A DNA stretch of 11,874 bases, taken from Clostridia bacterium. GTDB lineage: Bacteria; Bacillota_A; Clostridia; Oscillospirales; CAG-382. The stretch is from assembly GCA_017517985.1 (NCBI GenBank), contig JAFWWX010000243.1:1-11874 (forward strand), written 5' to 3'. Made by a program: the position numbers and the translations under genes. Of this stretch, positions 7,448 to 11,874 are shown in pieces. Position 1 is the first letter of the stretch, and each line of letters starts with the position of its first letter. The notes beneath the pieces were generated by a model. That model searched no databases. It saw nothing but the letters and a program-made list of their open reading frames with translations, and was not told the DNA's origin.

Positions 7448-8741
7448 TTTTTCTGTTATCTATAACTCTCTTTGCCTTACCTTCGCTACGGGCAATAGTC
7501 TTGGGGTTAACAAGGTGAACCTTTGCACCGATACCGAGTATGGAACGAATTTCTTCAGTGATTGCCTTTTCCAATCTTTCAATGTTCTTTACATCGTCTG
7601 TGAACAGTTCTTCCGTCATTTCAACATTGACATCAAGTGTGTCGTTGTTATTTACTCTGTCAACAATAATCTGGTAGTTGGGCATTGTACCGCCGGTCAC
7701 CTTAAGAAGCACTTCCTCAATCTGTGACGGGAATACATTTACACCACGGATAATAAGCATATCGTCGCTTCTGCCCTGAGGCTTGCACATTCTGACATGC
7801 GTTCTTCCGCACTCGCACATCTCGTAATTGAGCTGACAAATATCTCTTGTTCTGTATCTTATAAGCGGGAAGCCCTCTTTTGTGATTGTAGTAAATACAA
7901 GTTCACCGACACTTCCTCTGGGAAGAACTTCACCTGTATCGGGGTCAATTATTTCAGGGATGAACATATCCTCGCAAACGTGCATACCCGCCTGCATTTC
8001 ACATTCATAGGATACGCCGGGACCCATAATTTCGGAAAGACCGTAAATATCGTACGCCTTGATGCCAAGTCCCTGCTCTATAGACTTTCTCATTTCCTCG
8101 CTCCAGGGCTCTGCGCCGAAGATACCTGCCTTGAGTTTGAGTTGGTCTTTAACTCCCATTTCAGCTATAGATTCTGCAAGATACATAGCGTAGGAGGGTG
8201 TACAACAAAGCACTGTGCTTCCGAAGTCTATCATAGTCTGAATCTGTCTTTGTGTGTTGCCTGCGCTTGTGGGAATTACTGTTGCACCGATTCTTTCGGC
8301 ACCGTTGTGAGCGCCAAGACCGCCGGTAAACAATCCGTAGCCGTAGGAAATCTGAATAAAGTCGTCTTTGCCTGCGCCTATTGCAGTCATCATTCTTGCA
8401 ACGCAGTCTGCCCACATTTCAAGGTCTTTTCTTGTGTATCCTACAACTATCTGTTTACCTGCTGTTCCGCTTGATGCGTGTACTCTCACAATTTCATTCA
8501 TCGGAACAGCAAACAGTCCGTAGGGGTAATAATCTCTAAGGTCCTTCTTGTATGAGAAGGGAAGCTTATGTAAATCCTCAATGCCGTGAATGTCGGAGGG
8601 CTTAAGACCCTTTTCGTCCATACGCTGACGGAAAGGCTCAACCTTTTCGTACATTCTCGCAACTTGTGCCACGAGTCTTTCGCTCTGGAGCTTTTCAAGC
8701 TCCTCTCTTGGCATACATTCTATTTCTTTCTGGTGGAACAT
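7443..8741 (-). CDS. paaK: Phenylacetate-CoA ligase (AMP-forming)
   Basis: A 432-residue ANL-superfamily enzyme that joins an arylacetate such as phenylacetate, 4-hydroxyphenylacetate or indoleacetate to coenzyme A, using ATP and giving AMP plus pyrophosphate. Numbered from ATG 8741: adenylate-binding loop HASSGTAGK (88-96; the family usually has SSGTTGK), YGYG near 133-136, [11 protein letters not shown] (208-218), the acyl-adenylate motif [13 protein letters not shown] (230-242), RYRTRD (295-300), [13 protein letters not shown] (331-343), and the C-terminal Lys424 in SEGKAKRV. Length matches the family (about 430). GGAAGG (8756-8751) lies 9 bases before ATG 8741 but abuts ATG 8750, so 8741 is preferred. 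It stands between iorB and the ACT gene, which points to recycling of aryl acids linked to IOR. The aryl substrate is not determinable by eye. Confidence 0.93.
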   Translation of the reverse strand: MFHQKEIECMPREELEKLQSERLVAQVARMYEKVEPFRQRMDEKGLKPSDIHGIEDLHKLPFSYKKDLRDYYPYGLFAVPMNEIVRVHASSGTAGKQIVVGYTRKDLEMWADCVARMMTAIGAGKDDFIQISYGYGLFTGGLGAHNGAERIGATVIPTSAGNTQRQIQTMIDFGSTVLCCTPSYAMYLAESIAEMGVKDQLKLKAGIFGAEPWSEEMRKSIEQGLGIKAYDIYGLSEIMGPGVSYECEMQAGMHVCEDMFIPEIIDPDTGEVLPRGSVGELVFTTITKEGFPLIRYRTRDICQLNYEMCECGRTHVRMCKPQGRSDDMLIIRGVNVFPSQIEEVLLKVTGGTMPNYQIIVDRVNNNDTLDVNVEMTEELFTDDVKNIERLEKAITEEIRSILGIGAKVHLVNPKTIARSEGKAKRVIDNRKI

Positions 8742-8750
8742 AGTAATCAT

Positions 8751-8756
8751 CCTTCC
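8751..8756 (-). promoter_or_regulatory. Ribosome binding site that sets the paaK start at 8741
   Basis: On the minus strand GGAAGG is immediately followed by ATG 8750 with no spacer, too close to serve it, but sits 9 bases before ATG 8741. This makes MFHQKEIE the likely N-terminus. The tandem repeat at 8760-8795 begins only a few bases further upstream. Confidence 0.6.
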
Positions 8757-8759
8757 GTT

Positions 8760-8795
<36 letters not shown>

Positions 8796-9063
8796 ATGTG
8801 GATTTTCGCACCAAACTTTGTAAAAAGCAAATTCCTTGATAGCGAAAATCTTCTTTTTGTTGTGTTGCCTCACGGCAAGATTAAATATGATTTTTAATGC
8901 GTTAATTATTGCATCTTGAAAAATTTTAAAACCTTTGTCCTGTAAAAACAAATTTCAAATTCACACTCGGCAACTCAAAATCAATGAAAGGTTGCGAAGC
9001 TTTCTAAGTCCGTAAGTGAACTTTTAAGAATGCAAAGCACTCTTCCCAACCTCAATTCCGAAT
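8796..9063 (-). other. Gene-free, AT-rich iorB-paaK spacer with inverted repeats
   Basis: No coding region is apparent in these 268 bases. Structure seen: a 9-bp inverted repeat GATTTTCGC/GCGAAAATC (8801-8809 with 8842-8850); a hairpin at 8865-8878 that on the minus strand is TTGCC-GTGA-GGCAA, with a GNRA-type loop; a possible competing partner at 8969-8974 (GGCAAC, complementary to GTTGCC at 8864-8869); and AGGTTG/CAACCT (8989-8994 with 9047-9052). The whole stretch is bracketed by the inverted 12-mer at 8762-8773 and 9054-9065, the latter overlapping the iorB stop. It may be an inserted repeat element or a structured untranslated region; neither is established. Confidence 0.5.
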
Positions 9064-9630
9064 TTACAAATTATACCCGAGCTCAAACGCCTTGAGATTT
9101 ACTTCAAGGAATTTTTCCGGAACGGTAGTCTTTATTGTTTCCACCCATTTTTCGAAGGGAATGTCGGTGGACTTTGCCATAACACCGATAAGTACAACAT
9201 TTACTGCCTTTGTGTTGCCTGCCTCTTTCGCAAGAGAAAGCGCATCAACAAACTTTGCATCAACCTTTTCGGATATTTTGTTCTCAATCTCCGTGGGATA
9301 CTGCGCAGCGCCGGTGATTACAGGCATCGGATTCATTTTCTGTGTGTTTACAATCATTTTTCCGCCCTTTGCAAGATAGGGAACTGCTCTCATAGCTTCA
9401 AGCATTTCAAAGGCAAGAATTATGTCTGCCTCGCCCTTATCAATAATGGGGGAATGTACCTTTTCGCCGTACTTTACATATGTAACAACGCTTCCGCCTC
9501 TCTGACTCATTCCGTGTACTTCGGATACTTTTACATCGTATCCCTCTCCGATAACTGTGTTACCGAGAATTCGGCTTGCAAGAAGTGTACCCTGACCTCC
9601 TACGCCGACTATCATTATCTTTTTTGTCAT
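9064..9630 (-). CDS. iorB: Indolepyruvate:ferredoxin oxidoreductase, beta subunit
   Basis: A 188-residue protein corresponding to the gamma-type domain of 2-oxoacid:ferredoxin oxidoreductases. With IorA it forms the enzyme that converts indolepyruvate and other arylpyruvates plus CoA to aryl-acetyl-CoA and CO2, reducing ferredoxin, or the reverse. Visible: the N-terminal GVGGQGTLLASRILG (8-22), SEVHGMSQRGGSVVTYVKYG (36-55) and FEMLEAMRAVPYL, all typical of IorB. Length agrees with the family (about 190). ATG 9630 is preferred over ATG 9636 because AAAGGA (9643-9638) is 7 bases from the former but only 1 from the latter. It is separated from iorA by 236 bases of hairpin-rich repeat and from paaK by 322 bases, although the three genes share strand and pathway. 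Confidence 0.93.
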   Translation of the reverse strand: MTKKIMIVGVGGQGTLLASRILGNTVIGEGYDVKVSEVHGMSQRGGSVVTYVKYGEKVHSPIIDKGEADIILAFEMLEAMRAVPYLAKGGKMIVNTQKMNPMPVITGAAQYPTEIENKISEKVDAKFVDALSLAKEAGNTKAVNVVLIGVMAKSTDIPFEKWVETIKTTVPEKFLEVNLKAFELGYNL

Positions 9631-9637
9631 AGTCATT

Positions 9638-9643
9638 TCCTTT
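9638..9643 (-). promoter_or_regulatory. Ribosome binding site that sets the iorB start at 9630
   Basis: AAAGGA on the minus strand, within GGAAAGGAA (9645-9637), is spaced 7 bases from ATG 9630 and only 1 base from ATG 9636, favouring a protein starting MTKKIMIVG. Confidence 0.6.
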
Positions 9644-9653
9644 CCATAGGTCT

Positions 9654-9861
9654 GTCAGAGGACTCCTCGTCCTCCGACACCTCCGCGGTCGCTTTCTTTG
9701 GAGAAAGCAACGCAAAGAACTTTCATATTCAAAAAACGGTTTTATTATTGTGAAACTTTTTATTAACACCTATGCCCGAGGAGCTTTGCGAGTCGGGCAA
9801 ATGTGGCGGGTCAAGGGGTCCCTCGACCCCTTGCGGGTGTGTTGGGGGCAGAGCCCCTGAC
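9654..9861 (-). repeat. Array of GC-rich hairpins between iorA and iorB
   Basis: Five inverted repeats fill this gene-free gap. They are: 9654-9663 with 9669-9678 (GTC-A-GAGGAC against GTCCTC-C-GAC, 9 of 10 pairs); GCTTTC/GAAAGC (9691-9696 with 9703-9708); TGCCCGA/TCGGGCA (9773-9779 with 9793-9799); a perfect 9-bp stem CAAGGGGTC/GACCCCTTG with a 4-base loop (9812-9820 with 9825-9833); and a 9-bp stem with two G-T pairs around GGGGC-AGA-GCCCC (9841-9849 with 9853-9861). None has a T tract on the minus strand, so they are not ordinary terminators. An AT-rich stretch (about 9720-9770) separates the two groups. From general familiarity such GC-rich hairpins resemble dispersed intergenic repeats of gut Ruminococcaceae; I could not verify this. 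Confidence 0.7.
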
Positions 9862-9866
9862 ATATA

Positions 9867-11603
9867 TCAGTCGATTTTATCAATCGCTCCGAACGGACAA
9901 ACATTAATGCAAAGTCCGCAGCCGTTGCACTGAGTGTCATCAATTACTACCTTGCCGTCTACAACGGAGATAGCAGGACAGCCAAGTTTCATACACATCT
10001 TGCAATTCTTGCACTTTTCGTCATTTATCTCGCAGTGACCGCTGTACTTTACATTCTTAAGAAGTGCACAGGGTCTCTGAGCGATAATAACAGACGGTTC
10101 TTCTCTCTCTGTTTCTTCTTTTACTACCTTTTCAAAGTTCTTTATATCAAAGGGATCGGCAACAGTAACATGGTCGATACCGCAAGCACGGCAAAGGTCA
10201 ACAAGGTCTACCTGGCGTGTAGGCTCTCCCTTGATTGTTCTGCCGGTGGTGGGGTTATCCTGATGTCCTGTCATACCGGTGATTGAGTTATCAAGAATAA
10301 TAACTGTGTTGTTACCCTTATTGTAAACAATATCAATAAGTCCTGTAATGCCGGAGTGCATAAAGGTAGAGTCACCGATAACGGAAACAAGCTTTTTGTT
10401 AAATTCCTGTCCTCTTGCTTTTGCCATACCGTGAGCTGCAGACACGGACGCACCCATACATATTACGCTGTCAACACTCTGAAGGGGCGCAACAGCACCG
10501 AGAGTATAACATCCAATATCACCGGAAACGGTAAGTCCCAGTTTTTTCAGAACATAGAATGTACCTCTGTGGGGACAGCCTGCACACATAACGGGAGGTC
10601 TTACAGGAATTGCTTCCTCGATTTCAGAGAAAGGGGCTGATTCTTCGCCGAGAACAACCTTCTTTATCATAGCAGGTGTATATTCTCCGAGAAGTGAAAA
10701 TTCGCTCTTACCTACAACCTCAATACCAATAGATCTGCAGCATGTTTCTATAAAGGGGTCAAGCTCCTCTATAACAAAAATCTTCTTGTGTTTCTTTGCA
10801 AAGTCAAGAAGCTTCTTTTCCGGCATCGGATATACAAGACCAAGCTTTAAGTAGTCAGCCTTTTCACCGAGGGCTTCTTTTGCATATACATACGCAATAC
10901 CTGCGGAAATAACACCGATTTCACTACCGTTATCTTCGATAGTGTTAAGTTCTGTTGTTTCTGCAAATTCAGAAAGCGCCTTCTGTCTTTCCTCAACAAC
11001 AACATGACGCTTTATCGCCATAGCAGGCATCATTACATTCTTGGGAATATTCTTTTCATAGGGTTTAAGGTCGTCATTTGCTCTTTCGGAAAGTTCCACA
11101 AGACTCTGGGAGTGAGAAACTCTTGTGGAGAGTCTTACAAAGAAAGGAGTATCAAACTTTTCGGACAGTTCAAAAGCTGTCTTTGTAAAGTTCAGACATT
11201 CAGAGGAATCAGACGGCTCTACCATAGGAATCTTTGAAGCTTCCGCATAGTGTCTTGAGTCCTGCTCGTTCTGTGAGGAGTGCATACCCTGGTCGTCTGC
11301 AACGCAGAATACAAGACCGCCGTTAACGCCGATGTAGCTTACGGTGAATACCGGGTCTGCCATAACATTAAGACCTACGTGCTTACAGCAGGACATCGCT
11401 CTTGCACCCGCAACGGATGCACCAATAGCAACCTCTGCCGCAACTTTTTCGTTAGGCGCCCATTCAGAGTATATTTCGTCGTATTTTGCAATGTTTTCAG
11501 TAATTTCCGTGCTGGGAGTTCCAGGGTACGAGGAAACGACCTTAACGCCTGCCTCATACGCACCACGGGCAACCGCAGCATTGCCGAGAAGTAATTTTTT
11601 CAT
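9867..11603 (-). CDS. iorA: Indolepyruvate:ferredoxin oxidoreductase, alpha subunit
   Basis: A 578-residue thiamine-diphosphate and iron-sulfur enzyme subunit. With IorB it performs oxidative decarboxylation of arylpyruvates to aryl-acetyl-CoA, or reductive carboxylation in reverse, with ferredoxin as electron partner in the cytosol. Domains in order: N-terminal pyrimidine-binding region starting LLLGNAAVARGAYEAG with SYPGTPSTEI (about 25-34); a middle domain; CAGCPHRGTF (about 337-346); the ThDP/Mg region with GDIGCYTLG (361-369), GDSTFMHSG (410-418) and DNSITGMTGHQDNPTTG (438-454); and two C-terminal [4Fe-4S] motifs, C531-x2-C534-x2-C537-x4-C542 and C559-x2-C562-x2-C565-x3-C569. Full length and intact. 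ATG 11603 has AAAGGA about 9 bases upstream. It is the first gene of the cluster, behind a consensus promoter. Stop is TGA at 9867-9869, directly followed by the hairpin array. Confidence 0.96.
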   Translation of the reverse strand: MKKLLLGNAAVARGAYEAGVKVVSSYPGTPSTEITENIAKYDEIYSEWAPNEKVAAEVAIGASVAGARAMSCCKHVGLNVMADPVFTVSYIGVNGGLVFCVADDQGMHSSQNEQDSRHYAEASKIPMVEPSDSSECLNFTKTAFELSEKFDTPFFVRLSTRVSHSQSLVELSERANDDLKPYEKNIPKNVMMPAMAIKRHVVVEERQKALSEFAETTELNTIEDNGSEIGVISAGIAYVYAKEALGEKADYLKLGLVYPMPEKKLLDFAKKHKKIFVIEELDPFIETCCRSIGIEVVGKSEFSLLGEYTPAMIKKVVLGEESAPFSEIEEAIPVRPPVMCAGCPHRGTFYVLKKLGLTVSGDIGCYTLGAVAPLQSVDSVICMGASVSAAHGMAKARGQEFNKKLVSVIGDSTFMHSGITGLIDIVYNKGNNTVIILDNSITGMTGHQDNPTTGRTIKGEPTRQVDLVDLCRACGIDHVTVADPFDIKNFEKVVKEETEREEPSVIIAQRPCALLKNVKYSGHCEINDEKCKNCKMCMKLGCPAISVVDGKVVIDDTQCNGCGLCINVCPFGAIDKID

Positions 11604-11670
11604 ATGTATTTATCCTTTCCTTTTACAAGATGCAGTGTAAATCCACCTTGCAAAGATCATTTTCCTACAA
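11604..11670 (-). promoter_or_regulatory. iorA 5' leader with a hairpin
   Basis: From the predicted start of transcription near 11670 to the iorA ATG the leader is about 67 bases. It can fold TTGCAAG against CTTGTAA (7 bp with one G-U pair), with a GTG/CAC mini-stem in the loop, just upstream of the ribosome binding site. No known riboswitch or leader-peptide pattern (such as a run of aromatic codons) is seen. Confidence 0.35.
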
Positions 11671-11676
11671 TTTAAT

Positions 11677-11705
11677 ATTATACAAAAAAAACCTCTTTTT
11701 GTCAA
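11677..11705 (-). promoter_or_regulatory. Perfect-consensus sigma-A promoter for iorA
   Basis: On the minus strand TTGACA (11705-11700), exactly 17 bases, then TATAAT (11682-11677). This is the full consensus and should be strong. The predicted transcript start near 11670 is about 67 bases before the iorA ATG. The -35 box lies inside a hairpin that forms an intrinsic terminator for transcription arriving on the same strand. Confidence 0.85.
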
Positions 11706-11709
11706 GAGG
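11684..11709 (-). terminator. Intrinsic terminator overlapping the iorA promoter
   Basis: On the minus strand a 6-bp stem CCTCTT/AAGAGG (11709-11704 with 11697-11692) and 6-base loop GACAAA are followed by eight T residues (11691-11684), the signature of a Rho-independent terminator. The stem is short and of modest stability. The + strand reading lacks a T tract, so it is directional. No minus-strand gene is visible upstream within the window. Confidence 0.6.
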
Positions 11710-11788
11710 GTTACGGCTTTGATTGCATTTTTATTGTTGTGATACAATTGATGGGTGACAAATAAAAAAAGAAAATAGACTCCAAATG

Positions 11789-11797
11789 TGATATAAT
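11789..11797 (+). promoter_or_regulatory. Extended -10 promoter for the right-edge gene
   Basis: TGATATAAT gives a perfect TATAAT (11792-11797) with an extended TG, 43 bases before ATG 11841. No good -35 is seen. A second candidate, TTGATT (11719-11724), 18 bases, TACAAT (11743-11748), lies upstream on the same strand. Confidence 0.5.
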
Positions 11798-11840
11798 GTT
11801 AATAACCACAAAAACAAAAAACACAAAGGAGCTATTTTCA

Positions 11841-11874
11841 ATGAACATTATATCATCAAATGCCCACTTTCGTC
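11841..11874 (+). CDS. Start of a truncated gene, possibly an IS transposase
   Basis: ATG 11841 follows AAAGGAG (11825-11831) by 9 bases and an extended -10 promoter, so a real gene starts here; only 11 full codons (MNIISSNAHFR) are in the window. These residues remind me of the N-terminus of insertion-sequence transposases with an N-terminal helix-turn-helix, but that is recollection from a short fragment, not evidence of homology. The gene diverges from iorA. Confidence 0.5.
   Translation, partial: MNIISSNAHFR

Noticed and set aside
7797..8474. A 225-codon open frame on the + strand
   Set aside because: It lies wholly antisense within phenylacetate-CoA ligase, has a Cys/Ser/His-rich composition with no domain, and no ribosome binding site. 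It is a codon-bias shadow.
9560..9769. A 69-codon minus-strand frame in the iorA-iorB gap
   Set aside because: It is Arg/Ser-rich translation of the hairpin repeats, has no ribosome binding site and overlaps iorB out of frame.
9812..9861. Terminator at the end of iorA
   Set aside because: The two 9-bp stems are strong but no T tract follows on the minus strand, so intrinsic termination is not well supported.

Overview
This window reads as chromosomal DNA of a low-to-moderate GC, anaerobic Gram-positive bacterium, most likely a gut-type Clostridia (Ruminococcaceae/Oscillospiraceae-like). The reasons are purine-rich AGGAG-type ribosome binding sites, consensus sigma-A promoters, a polytopic lipoteichoic-acid-synthase-type sulfatase, a ferredoxin-dependent 2-oxoacid oxidoreductase, and several structured intergenic repeats. 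The species assignment is inference; no rRNA or other marker gene is present.

Left part (1-4500, + strand). The window opens inside an AI-2E/PerM-family membrane protein whose true start lies off the left edge. A TrmH/SpoU-type RNA 2'-O-methyltransferase follows after 25 bases. A ~124-bp structured repeat element comes next, then an extended -10 promoter and an LTA-synthase-like membrane sulfatase. A strong 12-bp-stem terminator separates that gene from a convergent minus-strand gene.

Middle (4569-5700). A minus-strand Cys-rich protein of the flagellin lysine-N-methylase (FliB) family has no flagellar genes near it. Its upstream region carries the second copy of the structured repeat, with 15/17 terminal inverted repeats. 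The two copies match at 72 of 84 positions over their left part, and differences in one hairpin mostly preserve pairing.

Right part (5696-11705, minus strand). Five genes appear to form one pathway, in transcription order: iorA and iorB (indolepyruvate:ferredoxin oxidoreductase subunits), a phenylacetate-CoA ligase, a tandem-ACT regulator-like protein and a PLP aminotransferase. Together they can interconvert aryl acids, aryl-CoA, aryl-2-oxoacids and aromatic amino acids. An AMP-forming ligase beside a ferredoxin oxidoreductase and an ACT protein fits salvage of arylacetates into aromatic amino acids, although IOR also runs in the oxidative direction. A textbook promoter (TTGACA, 17 bases, TATAAT) precedes iorA and is interleaved with an intrinsic terminator hairpin and T tract.

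The iorA-iorB gap (236 bases) is packed with GC-rich hairpins. The iorB-paaK gap (322 bases) holds a 7-bp tandem repeat and other inverted repeats. These decorated junctions are the most unusual part of the window. At the right edge a divergent + strand gene begins; its few visible residues suggest, weakly, an insertion-sequence transposase. I did not find a clearly novel defence or mobile system. The best leads are the two repeat families, the interrupted ior/paaK cluster and the fused terminator-promoter.
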